Shown: positions 1 to 8,445 of the stretch, one piece after another | Layout: each line of letters begins with the position of its first letter | Numbering within the stretch: position 1 is the first letter of the stretch | NCBI GenBank assembly: GCA_036493755.1 | Contig: DASXPG010000106.1 | Span: 14,152-78,151 of the forward strand | Length of the DNA stretch: 64,000 nt | Direction: 5' to 3' | From: DASXPG01 sp036493755 | GTDB taxonomy: Bacteria > Gemmatimonadota > Gemmatimonadetes > Gemmatimonadales > JACORV01 | Position numbers and translations under genes: made by a program | The notes under the pieces: model-generated | Database searches by the model: none | What the model saw: the letters and a program-made list of their open reading frames with translations, nothing else | Told to the model about the DNA's origin: nothing

Positions 1-518
1 AGCGCGCGCCCGAGAACGGCCGTATCACCCGCGAACCTTCTCTGCCAGAAGCCATAGCTGAGCACGGCGACCCGCTCGCCGGCCGGCGTGTCTTCGGCGG
101 CGGTGAAAAAGCGGCCTCGCGCGGGCGAAACACCCAGGAGGGGGAAGTAGTCGTGGGAAACCGCGCCGACGTGAATCTGCTCGGCCTGCGCGCCGCGGCC
201 CAGGCTCAGGTCCCGCTGGGTGGCGGCCGCGGTCCGGTCGAAGACGCCCGAGCCCCGAAGATCGACGAAAGCGGGATACTTGCCGATGCCGCCGGTGTTG
301 ATGTCGTTGCCGAACTTGCGGCGCACATAGATCCGCACCACCCGGTCGGGCTGGGCGACGCCGGCCGGCGGCTTGAGGAAGAGCGTATCGACGACGCCGA
401 ACATCGCGGCGTTGACGCCCATCCCCAGCGCCAGCGTGAGAACGATGCCGAAAGTGAAGCCCGGCGTGCGCGCCAGGGTACGCAGGGCGTACCTGAGGTC
501 GCGGAGCAGCTTTCCCAT
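1..518 (-). CDS. MacB/FtsX-type ABC transporter permease, N-terminal part (cut by window edge)
   Basis: I translated this by hand because the gene leaves the window. It starts MGKLLRDLRYALRTLARTPG, then a hydrophobic segment near residues 20-42 (FTFGIVLTLALGMGVNAAMF) and the start of a MacB-type periplasmic domain. These are hallmarks of MacB/FtsX permeases that work with an ATPase and an adaptor in efflux or extrusion. The ATG is preceded by AAGGAG at good spacing. It lies 38 bases after the ATPase gene on the same strand, completing an adaptor-ATPase-permease set. About 172 residues are visible; a full permease would have roughly 400-800. The substrate cannot be read from the sequence. Confidence 0.88.
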   Translation of the reverse strand, partial: MGKLLRDLRYALRTLARTPGFTFGIVLTLALGMGVNAAMFGVVDTLFLKPPAGVAQPDRVVRIYVRRKFGNDINTGGIGKYPAFVDLRGSGVFDRTAAATQRDLSLGRGAQAEQIHVGAVSHDYFPLLGVSPARGRFFTAAEDTPAGERVAVLSYGFWQRRFAGDTAVLGRA

Positions 519-556
519 CGCTTACTCCTTCACTGCTACCGAGAGACGGGCTGTGG

Positions 557-1264
<708 letters not shown>

Positions 1265-1292
1265 TGGACTCCCCTTTGAGTTGTCTTGAAGC

Positions 1293-1344
1293 GTTGGCTG
1301 GCAGCTGGCAGTTGGCGGCTGGCGGCAAACTGCCAGCGGCCAAC
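1293..1344. repeat. Intercistronic micro-repeat hairpin
   Basis: Between the adaptor stop and the ATPase start lies an iterated GGCTGGCAG / GTTGGCGG pattern. Its left arm (GTTGGC...CTGGCAGTT) is mirrored by a right arm (AACTGCCAGC...GCCAAC), so the RNA can fold into a long imperfect stem. It could trim or stabilise the polycistronic mRNA, or be a small dispersed repeat. The role is inferred. Confidence 0.6.
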
Positions 1345-1357
1345 CGACAGCGGCCAC

Positions 1358-2611
1358 TCACTTGATTCTGACCCGATCCACGTTGTCCCACCGCGTCATG
1401 TCCGACAGGATGATCTCGTCGCCCACCTTGAGTCCGCCGACCACTTCGATGTCGTTCACCGACGCGCGGCCGAAGCGGACGTTCACCCGGTTCCCGTATT
1501 TCCCGCCGTCCGAGGTCTTGAAGACCCCCGAGCTGCTGTTGGGCTGGCCGTAGGCGGGGCGCGGCACCGACAGCACGTCGGTCAGCCGCTCGATCTCGAT
1601 GGTGCCTTCGATCTGGAGATCGGGACGCGCGCCCTGGGGCAGCGGCCCCTCCAATGAGACATCCACGGTGACCGTTCCGTTGGTCGCACCGGGATCCATG
1701 CGGATCACGTGGCCCGGAACATGGCCCACGCGCGTATCGATGTCGGCGCTCTGGCCCAGCGCGACGTCGCGGGCCTGGGTCTCAGGAATCTTCAGCTCGG
1801 CCTTGAGCCGGCCCGGCTGGAGTACCTGCGCCATCTCCGTCCCCGACTGCACCCATTGGCCCGGCTGGAGCGTGAGATCCTGCACCACGCCGTCGACACC
1901 GGCGTTGACGTGCAGTGACTGCACCCGCTGCCGGTTGTACTCGGCGACGTCGCGCAGCCGCGCGATCTGATCGCGCTGCAGGCTCAACTGGCTGTCCACC
2001 GTGCTCGTCATCAGATCGAGCCGATCCTGCTCGATATGCAGCCGCTCGGTCAGCTCGGTGACGAGGTCACGCGCCTTGGCCAGATCGTTCGCGGCAATGA
2101 GGTTGCGCTGCGCCAGCGTCTCTCCGGATGACGACTGCCGTTGCGCCTCGCGCAGCTGGTTGCGCATGTCGGCCACCACGCCCTGCTGGTTGAGGCGTCC
2201 GGTGACCAGCTGGGTCCGAAGGCTGACGAGCTGCGCCTGCGCGGCCGAGAGCTGCTGCTGCGCGGTGAGCGCCTGCAGCTCGACGTCGGGGTTGCTCATC
2301 TCGAGGAGAATGGTGTTGGCGTGAACCGTCGCACCGGGCCGGACCATCACCTGGTCGACACGTCCGCCGGTGACGGCGGAGATGTAACGGATCTGTTCGG
2401 GCCGCAGCTGGCCGGGGCCGTGTACTTCGCGCAGCATCGGGCCGCGCTTCACGACGCCGAACCAGAGTCCGGCACGTTCCACCGTCGGCGCCGCGGGCTT
2501 GAGACCACTCAGTAGAATGGTGACCGCTACCAGGGTCAGCACGCCGGCACCGATGGCGACGTAACGGCCGGTCTTTTTCTTGGGTGCACGCTTGATATCC
2601 ACGACTTCCAT
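1358..2611 (-). CDS. Efflux periplasmic adaptor protein (HlyD/MacA-like)
   Basis: A 417-residue membrane fusion protein. A cytoplasmic basic N-terminus (KRAPKKKTGR) precedes one transmembrane anchor at about residues 17-36. A biotinyl-lipoyl-like half (VTGGRVDQVMVRPGATV) follows, then a long coiled-coil hairpin at about 115-225 (QALTAQQQLSAAQAQLVSLR), the second lipoyl half and beta-barrel (GVVQDLTLQPGQWV), and a membrane-proximal domain. It heads the adaptor-ATPase-permease operon. The adaptor would link the inner-membrane permease to an outer-membrane channel, which is not encoded here. The substrate is unknown. Confidence 0.9.
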   Translation of the reverse strand: MEVVDIKRAPKKKTGRYVAIGAGVLTLVAVTILLSGLKPAAPTVERAGLWFGVVKRGPMLREVHGPGQLRPEQIRYISAVTGGRVDQVMVRPGATVHANTILLEMSNPDVELQALTAQQQLSAAQAQLVSLRTQLVTGRLNQQGVVADMRNQLREAQRQSSSGETLAQRNLIAANDLAKARDLVTELTERLHIEQDRLDLMTSTVDSQLSLQRDQIARLRDVAEYNRQRVQSLHVNAGVDGVVQDLTLQPGQWVQSGTEMAQVLQPGRLKAELKIPETQARDVALGQSADIDTRVGHVPGHVIRMDPGATNGTVTVDVSLEGPLPQGARPDLQIEGTIEIERLTDVLSVPRPAYGQPNSSSGVFKTSDGGKYGNRVNVRFGRASVNDIEVVGGLKVGDEIILSDMTRWDNVDRVRIK

Positions 2612-2686
2612 AGAAGCAAGCCGTGTGCCGATTGGAGAATCGACCTAACCATTTCCGCAGTAAGCGCTTAGAAAGTTGGCCGGGAA

Positions 2687-4459
2687 ATGTTCCTGACCGG
2701 ACGCGGGATAACCCGTCCCACAACCGGACGACCAATCTCTGACCCCTTACTTTGTACCGTGCCGGATTTCAACGAGTTGTTCGGAGATCTCTTCGAGCTG
2801 GAAGCCTTGGTCGCCGAGTCGGACGATCGCGCGCTCTACATGGTGAGCGAGCGTCTGCTGAAGCGGCGGGTGGCGCTGCGCGTCCAGAAAAAGGCTGGAC
2901 CCGGGCTCGACTGGTTCCTGCGCGAAACCGAAGTCCTCGCCGGTCTCGACCATCCCTCGATCCGCCACGTCTACAGCGCCGGAGTGCGCGGCGGCTCGGC
3001 GTACCGGGTCGGCAACTGGATCGCGGGCGAAAGCCTGGCCGACGCCGTGGTGCGCGGACCGCGCCCGATACCGCTGCTGCTCTCCCTCGCGCGCGATCTC
3101 CTCTACGCCCTCGACTATGCGCATGTGCGGGGCATCGTGATGCGCCGGGTGCGTCCGACGACGTTGATGCTCGATGCCAGCGCGCGCGCCGTCATCACCG
3201 ATCTGCGTTTCGCCAGCACCGTGCTCGACGCCGTTCCCGAAGAATTGCGCAGCGACGACGACGTCTTCCTCGCCCCCGAAGTGCGGGATGGGTCGCGCGG
3301 CACCCCGAGCGCCGACATCTGGGCCATCGGCGCGGTACTCTATTTCACCGCGACCGGCCTGCAGCCGGGAAGCAGCATCCTGCCGATCAGAGAGCTGCGC
3401 GCCGATTTCCCGCCCAACATCGATGCCTGGCTGATGCGCGCCCTCGAAACCAAGCCGCGCGATCGATTCTTCACCGCCGCGGAAATGCTCGCCGAGCTGG
3501 CGAACTTCACCGATCCATGGACCGAGCCGGCCAGTGCCGGGCCGGTTACCATCATGCCCGATTCTCCGGGCTGGGAGCGGCGGCTACGCCGCGCGCTGGG
3601 CGACGATTATGCGCTGGAGTCTGAGGTCGGCCAGGGGAGCTTTGGGCGGGTCTACAGGGTGCGCGACCTGCGCCTGGAGCGCCAGGTGGCGATGAAGGTC
3701 CTCGATCCGCGCCTGACCCAGGATCCGGCCATCGCCGAAGGCTTCGTGCGCGAGGCCCAGCTCGCCGCCAGCCTGGAGCATCCCAACATCGTCAGCATCT
3801 ACGACATCGACGGCCGGCTGGGCCTGCTCTGGTACACGATGGAGCTGATCCGCGGCGAGAATGTGGCGCAGATGGTGGACAAGCGTGGCCGGATGTCGCC
3901 GGCCGCGGCGGTGGCCATCGTGGACGACACCTTGAGCGCGCTCGAATACGCGCACCAGCGCCGCGTCGTCCACCGGGACATCAAGCCGGAAAACCTTCTG
4001 GTGGACAAGGAAGGCCGCATCCATGTCACCGACTTCGGCCTCGCCCTGGCGCTGCCCCGGGGCCGCATCTTCGGCGGCGCCACCAGCCGCAGCGGCACGC
4101 CGCAGTTTGCCGCCCCCGAGCAGCTCGCCGGCGGCCAGGTGGACCAGCGCACCGACCTCTTCTCGTTAGGCGCCGTCGGCTACTACCTGCTGCTGGGCCG
4201 GCCTCCCTTCCCCGAACGCGGGCCCGAAAACGCCTGGCGCGGCGACGTCGGCTTCAGCCTGCCCAACATCGCGGCCGAACGCGACGACGTTTCCCCTCCC
4301 CTGGAGCTGGCGCTGCGCAAGGCTTGCAGCTTCCAGCCCGGCGATCGCTTCCCCAGCGGCGCGACCTTCCGAGAGGCCCTGGAGATGGCGGGATACGTCA
4401 CCGGCGAACGACGACTTCCGGAACCCACGCTGCTGGAGCGATTCAGAAAGCTTTTCTGA
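2687..4459 (+). CDS. Serine/threonine protein kinase with tandem pseudokinase and kinase domains
   Basis: A 590-residue protein with two kinase folds. The C-terminal domain (about 300-560) has glycine-loop GQGSFG, VAMK lysine K337, HRD at 429-431 (HRDIKPENL) and DFG at 449, so it should be active. The N-terminal domain (about 30-270) keeps the fold's landmarks (REteVLAGLDHPSI, a DIWAIGAVLYF-like helix), but HRD is replaced by MRR (152-154) and DFG by DLR (172-174), so it looks catalytically dead. No membrane segment or PASTA repeat is seen. A GTG at 2759 (VPDFNELFG) is an alternative start; neither start has a strong ribosome-binding site. Confidence 0.9.
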   Translation: MFLTGRGITRPTTGRPISDPLLCTVPDFNELFGDLFELEALVAESDDRALYMVSERLLKRRVALRVQKKAGPGLDWFLRETEVLAGLDHPSIRHVYSAGVRGGSAYRVGNWIAGESLADAVVRGPRPIPLLLSLARDLLYALDYAHVRGIVMRRVRPTTLMLDASARAVITDLRFASTVLDAVPEELRSDDDVFLAPEVRDGSRGTPSADIWAIGAVLYFTATGLQPGSSILPIRELRADFPPNIDAWLMRALETKPRDRFFTAAEMLAELANFTDPWTEPASAGPVTIMPDSPGWERRLRRALGDDYALESEVGQGSFGRVYRVRDLRLERQVAMKVLDPRLTQDPAIAEGFVREAQLAASLEHPNIVSIYDIDGRLGLLWYTMELIRGENVAQMVDKRGRMSPAAAVAIVDDTLSALEYAHQRRVVHRDIKPENLLVDKEGRIHVTDFGLALALPRGRIFGGATSRSGTPQFAAPEQLAGGQVDQRTDLFSLGAVGYYLLLGRPPFPERGPENAWRGDVGFSLPNIAAERDDVSPPLELALRKACSFQPGDRFPSGATFREALEMAGYVTGERRLPEPTLLERFRKLF

Positions 4460-4470
4460 AGCAGCTAAAA

Positions 4471-4580
4471 ACAGATTGAGACAGATTGAGACAGATTGAG
4501 ACAGATTGAGACAGTAAACAAAACCCCACGGAGTCGTCGTGGGGTTTGCTGTCTGCTGCCTCAATCTGTCCCAATCTGTC
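4471..4580. repeat. ACAGATTGAG tandem/inverted repeat element
   Basis: Four perfect tandem copies of ACAGATTGAG lie at 4471-4510. A hairpin follows at 4521-4547, and then inverted partial copies (CTCAATCTGT at 4560-4569, CCAATCTGT at 4571-4579). The whole can fold as one nested structure. A diverged relative lies at 6200-6290 inside copC. Spacing and unit length exclude CRISPR. Confidence 0.8.
4521..4547. terminator. Rho-independent-type terminator hairpin
   Basis: A perfect 10-bp stem (AAACCCCACG / CGTGGGGTTT) with a 7-base loop. On the minus strand the stem is followed by TTTTGTTT, so it best terminates the minus-strand gene ending at 4591. It lies between that gene and the convergent kinase gene, so it may act in both directions. 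Confidence 0.75.
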
Positions 4581-4590
4581 CTTTGACTGC

Positions 4591-4821
4591 CTATCGAAGC
4601 GACCGCCCTCCGGAGCGCCGATCGTTCACCTGCCGGCGCTCGCCGCCGGAGCGCCGCTCATCGATACCGCGTCGATCGAGCCCGGACCGGCGATCGGTGG
4701 AGACCCACATATTCTGCTCCCGCCGCTCATCGGCGCGCCGATCTGCCTCCCGGCGCTCGGACTCTCTGCGACCCGAGTAGAACCTGCGATCGGAGTCCTG
4801 CGAACCTGTTTCAACTACCAC
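4591..4821 (-). CDS. Small arginine-rich protein with DRR/ERR repeats
   Basis: A 76-residue protein built mostly from RR-acidic repeats: SDRRF, SGRRES, ERREAD, RRADERRE, DRRSG, LDRRG, DERRSG, ERRQ, NDRRSGG. The GTG start at 4821 is chosen because GGGAGG sits 8 bases upstream; a longer frame would begin inside copD. It has no signal peptide and no membrane segment. Such charge-alternating repeats could bind nucleic acid or act as a basic linker, but I do not recognise a characterised family. It follows copD on the same strand with a terminator just downstream. Confidence 0.6.
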   Translation of the reverse strand: MVVETGSQDSDRRFYSGRRESERREADRRADERREQNMWVSTDRRSGLDRRGIDERRSGGERRQVNDRRSGGRSLR

Positions 4822-4915
4822 GATTCTGACCTCCCGGGTGGTTCGCGATAAAACGACCGGAAAAAAGGCGGCGGTATGATTGCGAGTCTGACCCCAACCC
4901 GCAAGAGCAGTGCCG

Positions 4916-5866
4916 CTATTCGGACCCCGGCTCGGGTGTAACGACAAGCACCGCCGTGACTAGCAGCACCATCACCCCCAGAATGACCTCCAGCCGGATA
5001 CTTCGGTGAATCGGCGCCGTTTCGCCGCTTTTGACCAGGGCTGGCCCCAGTTTGCGCCAGTTGACCGCTCCGGTCGCTGTCATGACACCAACCGCTACCA
5101 GCTTGACCACCAAGGTCAGGCCGTAGCGGCTCTGCCACAGTGCTGCCAGGCTGCCGAGGTGAAGCCACGACGCCACAATGCCGCTCAGAAGGACGAGGGA
5201 GGCGCTGGTGAGGGCCAAGGGCGAATAGGCCACTACGATCGCCGCGGCCAGAATGCCGGGCGATACCGAGGCCGGAGGATCCGATTCCCGGCTGAATCCC
5301 TTGTGCACCAGCATCAGCGACCGAAGCAACAGGATCATCGACCCCAGCCAGGCGCTCGCGCCGACCACGTGGACGATGTCGCTGGCGACCGCCAGGACCG
5401 TGAGCCGCTCGCTTCCCAGTGCATGTCCGCTCAGCGAGAGCGTCGCCGCGAGCGGCACCGCGATCAGCGCGGCGAGCAGCCAGCCGCGCCGGCCCCTCGC
5501 CGCGGCGGTATACGCCAGGGCGGCGCTGAACATCAGCAGCACCTGGCATCCCCATACCAGGCCCCACTCGGTGTGCAGGCCAAGCGCGGTGAGCTGAGGG
5601 AAGATCGGCGAGGCATTGTCGTACAGCTCGGAGAACTGGAGCGGCAGTCGGCTGACGGATGCGAGAAGGCCGAGGCAGGCGCCCATCGTCGCGAGGCGCG
5701 CGGTGTGAATCTCCAGCGCGTCTCCGCGCCCGGAAACCGCGGTCGCCTGGCGCACCGACGCGCGGCGGAGAACCAGGAATCGAAACGCCGCCGCGCCCAC
5801 GACTACGAGCACAGCGGCGAAAAGCGCCCATCGATCGACCAGGCCCGCCGGCGCGAGCGGGTTCAT
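4916..5866 (-). CDS. copD: CopD-like copper resistance membrane protein
   Basis: A 316-residue integral membrane protein with about eight hydrophobic helices (WALFAAVLVVVGAAAFRFLVL near the start, VILGVMVLLVTAVLVV at the end). Features of the CopD/YcnJ family include HTEWG, SLSGHALG and the HVVGASAWLGSM helix with His residues that can bind copper. The start MNPLAPAG is chosen because it leaves a 7-base gap after copC; the longer frame is basic nonsense that overlaps copC. The copC-copD pair would take up or handle copper across the inner membrane. Confidence 0.85.
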   Translation of the reverse strand: MNPLAPAGLVDRWALFAAVLVVVGAAAFRFLVLRRASVRQATAVSGRGDALEIHTARLATMGACLGLLASVSRLPLQFSELYDNASPIFPQLTALGLHTEWGLVWGCQVLLMFSAALAYTAAARGRRGWLLAALIAVPLAATLSLSGHALGSERLTVLAVASDIVHVVGASAWLGSMILLLRSLMLVHKGFSRESDPPASVSPGILAAAIVVAYSPLALTSASLVLLSGIVASWLHLGSLAALWQSRYGLTLVVKLVAVGVMTATGAVNWRKLGPALVKSGETAPIHRSIRLEVILGVMVLLVTAVLVVTPEPGSE

Positions 5867-5873
5867 GCCACGG

Positions 5874-6296
5874 TCAGTGCGACGCGGCCGGCGCCACCGT
5901 GAAGGCGAAGTGGCCGCTGGAGACATGACCGTCCCGCGGCATCGCTCGCCAGGTAACGGTGTAACGTCCCGCGCCAAGGTGGCCTTGAACATCGACGGCG
6001 ACCGGCGAGTTGGCCGCAGCCGCCGCATACGGCTTGCCGGTCGCGACCGCATGGCCGGCGGCATCGCTGAGCCGGACCGTGCTGACGGCCAGCTGCAGGG
6101 GTTCGGTGAACCACAGCCGGATCGCCGTCGGCGCGACCTTCACGGTACTGTCGGCTCCGGGCTCGGAACGCACGAGATGAGTGTGTTTGAAAGCAAAGGC
6201 AGATAGCGACAGGTACAAACAGATCGATACAGCAAACAGGCCGAGGTTTGCTGTCTGAATCTGTCTCAACCTGTTCTTAGCTGTTGTCGTTTTCAT
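5874..6296 (-). CDS. copC: CopC-domain periplasmic copper-binding protein
   Basis: A 140-residue protein: signal peptide at about 1-34 (FAVSICLYLSLSAFA), then a CopC domain with HTHLVRSEPGADS at its start and DGHVSSGHFAFTV near the end. In classic CopC the mature N-terminus begins at the first copper-binding His. Here simple cleavage after AFA would leave FKHTH, so the usual N-terminal histidine site may be changed. The signal-peptide codons coincide with the repeat element at 6200-6290. The ATG lies only 4 bases after the tRNA-Thr 3' end and has no clear Shine-Dalgarno sequence. Confidence 0.85.
   Translation of the reverse strand: MKTTTAKNRLRQIQTANLGLFAVSICLYLSLSAFAFKHTHLVRSEPGADSTVKVAPTAIRLWFTEPLQLAVSTVRLSDAAGHAVATGKPYAAAAANSPVAVDVQGHLGAGRYTVTWRAMPRDGHVSSGHFAFTVAPAASH
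6200..6290. repeat. Second copy of the ACAGATTGAG-type element, inside copC
   Basis: This stretch holds a perfect inverted repeat CAGCAAAC / GTTTGCTG (6230-6253). It is flanked by CTGAATCTGTCTCAACCTGT on the right and ACAGGTACAAACAGAT on the left, matching the element at 4471-4580 in design and wording. It encodes the copC signal peptide on the minus strand. Confidence 0.65.
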
Positions 6297-6300
6297 AAGG

Positions 6301-6372
6301 AGCCACCGGTCGGAATTGAACCGACGACCGCTCGATTACGAATCGAGAGCTCTACCCCTGAGCTACGGTGGC
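6301..6372 (-). tRNA. tRNA-Thr(CGT)
   Basis: A cloverleaf on the minus strand: acceptor GCCACCG/CGGTGGC, T-arm GGTTCAATTCC, anticodon stem CTCGA/TCGAG with loop TTCGTAA, giving anticodon CGT (reads ACG, Thr). No CCA is encoded. copC starts 4 bases downstream, so the two are probably co-transcribed. Confidence 0.95.
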
Positions 6373-6495
6373 GGGTGCCCTGAAGCGCACGGCCCAAAGC
6401 TAGCGGCCCGGTTTACGATCCGGTACTCCGCCGTCAGATAACGACTGGCTGACCAATTCAGCGTTTTGTGGGTACCACAGTCAGGAGGCGTTGCT

Positions 6496-6786
6496 ATGCC
6501 AAAGATCGGACTCGGTGGGGACGTTCATGCCCGTTTTGCCATTCTCGCCGGACTGGTGCGTCATGAGTACTGGCTGCATGGCGAAACGCCTGAAGATTTC
6601 GATTTCAAGGCGGACCCGGATACCATGACACTCAGCGCACTCAAGCACGACGGCACCCGGTGTGTGTTTACCATCGATGAAGCGCGCCTTCTGGTCAGTG
6701 ACCTCCATTCGCTGGCGGTGGACTTCTACAAAGCACACTGCGAGGGAACCAGCCGGTTTTCACGCTCGGCGCGCCGGCCCGCCTAG
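6496..6786 (+). CDS. Hypothetical protein, 96 residues
   Basis: The start MPKIGLGGDVHARF is chosen because AGGAGG lies 7 bases upstream, one of the best ribosome sites in the window. The protein is soluble and mixed alpha/beta in composition, with one Cys pair far apart and a basic tail (RFSRSARRPA). It has no motif I recognise. It stands alone between two tRNA genes on the opposite strand. Confidence 0.7.
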   Translation: MPKIGLGGDVHARFAILAGLVRHEYWLHGETPEDFDFKADPDTMTLSALKHDGTRCVFTIDEARLLVSDLHSLAVDFYKAHCEGTSRFSRSARRPA

Positions 6787-6898
6787 ATGCTCGACGGCCT
6801 CCAGCTTGGCTTTGCCGCGCCGGAGGCCGCCGACATCAGGTGAGGGATCGCACTCTCGTGCCGTTGCTCGAGACATTTGTTCGGGCCTGACTGCTGGA

Positions 6899-6980
6899 TG
6901 CCCTGGCTCGGATTCGAACCGAGACGCCTTTCGGCACCACCCCCTCAAGATGGCGTGTCTACCAGTTTCACCACCAGGGC
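6899..6980 (-). tRNA. tRNA-Leu(GAG)
   Basis: A class II tRNA: acceptor GCCCTGG/CCAGGGC, anticodon loop TTGAGGG (anticodon GAG, reads CTC), a long variable arm (TGCCGAAAGGCG) and T-arm GGTTCGAATCC. Discriminator A; no encoded CCA. It is immediately downstream of the 96-residue gene, on the opposite strand. Confidence 0.95.
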
Positions 6981-6995
6981 ATGGGGCCCGGAAAA

Positions 6996-7607
6996 TTAGG
7001 CGGTCTGGAAGTTTTTCTCCACCTCATCCCAGTTCACCACATTCCACCACGCGGCGACATAGTCGGGACGCTTGTTCTGGTACTTGAGGTAGTAGGCATG
7101 CTCCCAGACGTCGAGTCCGAGGATCGCCTTCTTCCCTTCCATCGCCGGATTGTCCTGGTTCGGCGTGTTGGTGATCGCGAGTTTCGCCCCGTCCTTCACC
7201 AGCCAGACCCAGCCCGACCCGAAACGACCCGCGGCCGCGGCGGCCCACTGCTCCTTGAATTTGTCGAAGGAAGTGAACGAGCTGTCGATCGCCTGGGCCA
7301 CGTTCCCCTTGGGGGCGCCGCCCCCGCCTTTCTTCATCAGCGTCCAGAAGGCGCTGTGATTCCAGTGTCCGCCGCCGTTGTTACGGACGGCGCCGCGGAT
7401 GGCTTCGGGCACGGCATTGAGATCGGCGAGGATTTCGGTGAGGCCCTTCTTCTGCAGTGCGGGCGCCTTTTCGAGCGCCTCGTTGAGCTTGGTGACGTAG
7501 GTGCCGTGGTGCTTGTCGTGATGAATGGTCATCGTCTGCGCATCGATGTGCGGCTCGAGGGCGGCGGCATCGTACGGCAGCGGTGGGAGCGTGAAAGGGT
7601 ACGGCAT
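6996..7607 (-). CDS. sodA: Superoxide dismutase (Mn/Fe family)
   Basis: 203 residues, the family's usual length. Metal ligands are H29 (TIHHDKHH), H84 (GGGHWNHSAFW), D166 and H170 (signature DVWEHAYYLKY). The GGGHWNH form is more usual in manganese enzymes, but metal use cannot be settled from sequence. The start MPYPFTLPPLPYD is the canonical N-terminus and follows GAGG. There is no signal peptide, so it is cytoplasmic. It converts superoxide to oxygen and peroxide. Confidence 0.97.
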   Translation of the reverse strand: MPYPFTLPPLPYDAAALEPHIDAQTMTIHHDKHHGTYVTKLNEALEKAPALQKKGLTEILADLNAVPEAIRGAVRNNGGGHWNHSAFWTLMKKGGGGAPKGNVAQAIDSSFTSFDKFKEQWAAAAAGRFGSGWVWLVKDGAKLAITNTPNQDNPAMEGKKAILGLDVWEHAYYLKYQNKRPDYVAAWWNVVNWDEVEKNFQTA

Positions 7608-7692
7608 TTCGTGTCCTCGGTTGATGATGTCGAATTGCGGGACAACGGGTGAAGTGTAGAACCGTGCCCCGCAATCCGCCATCACAACCGGA

Positions 7693-8331
7693 TCAGCCCG
7701 GTTCGCCGGCCTCGAGACTGGCCAGCTGCGGCTCCATGTGGGTTTCGAAGCAGCTCGGGCAGATGCCGTGGCTGAAGGTCACCCCGTAGCGCGCCACGTA
7801 TTGATCGAGGCGCTGCCAGTAGTCGTCGTCGTGACGTACGCTGTGGCAATAGGAGCAGATGGGCAGCAAGGCCTCGAGCCGCTCGACATTGGCCAGCGCT
7901 TCCTGCAGCTCGGCGACCCGCTCGTGGAGCTGGTTCTCGAGCCGCACCACCCGCGCTGCCACGCAGAGCCGCGCCCGCAGCTCGCGGTCATCGCAGGGCT
8001 TGGTGATGAAGTCGTCGGCGCCGGAATTGAGTCCTTCGGCCACGTTCGCAGCACCGCCGCGCGCGGTCAACAGGATGAGATAGCGCCCCATCGACATTGC
8101 GCTCGAGCTGATCCGGCGGCACACCTCGGGCCCGTTCATCTCCGGCATCATCCAGTCGAGCAGCGCAATGCTCGGGGCGTTGGGACCTCGCAACGCTTCG
8201 AGCGCGGCGACACCGTCCTCGACGGTAACGACGTCGAAGCCCCAGCTGGCGAGCCGTTCAGCGAGAATGAGTCGCACCGTCGGATCGTCGTCGGCGACGA
8301 GCACCCGGACGGCATCTACGATCGCAGCCAT
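7693..8331 (-). CDS. Response regulator with C-terminal CxxC...CPxC zinc-ribbon-like tail
   Basis: 212 residues. A REC domain spans about 8-130 (VLVADDDPTVR, phospho-acceptor in LLDWMMP, LTARG, KP lysine in FITKPCDD). A short coiled coil (QLHERVAELQEALANVE) and a tail LLPICSYCHSVRHDDDYW...SHGICPSCFETH follow. The four Cys probably bind a metal, and this tail recurs on signalling proteins of environmental bacteria. There is no DNA-binding domain, so output is through protein contacts. AGGAGG precedes the chosen ATG. No partner kinase is adjacent. Confidence 0.9.
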   Translation of the reverse strand: MAAIVDAVRVLVADDDPTVRLILAERLASWGFDVVTVEDGVAALEALRGPNAPSIALLDWMMPEMNGPEVCRRISSSAMSMGRYLILLTARGGAANVAEGLNSGADDFITKPCDDRELRARLCVAARVVRLENQLHERVAELQEALANVERLEALLPICSYCHSVRHDDDYWQRLDQYVARYGVTFSHGICPSCFETHMEPQLASLEAGEPG

Positions 8332-8445
8332 ACAAAGCCTCCTCTGGTCATGTTCTGCATCACGCGAACAAGGATGCCCAGAAGGCCGCGACCGGTCGGT
8401 AGGCAAGAATGAAGGCCGCCCGTAGGGAGGGCCCTACAGCACGGG

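Noticed and set aside
4471..4510. CRISPR-like array
   Set aside because: Units are 10 bases in direct tandem with no spacers, and no cas gene is in the window.
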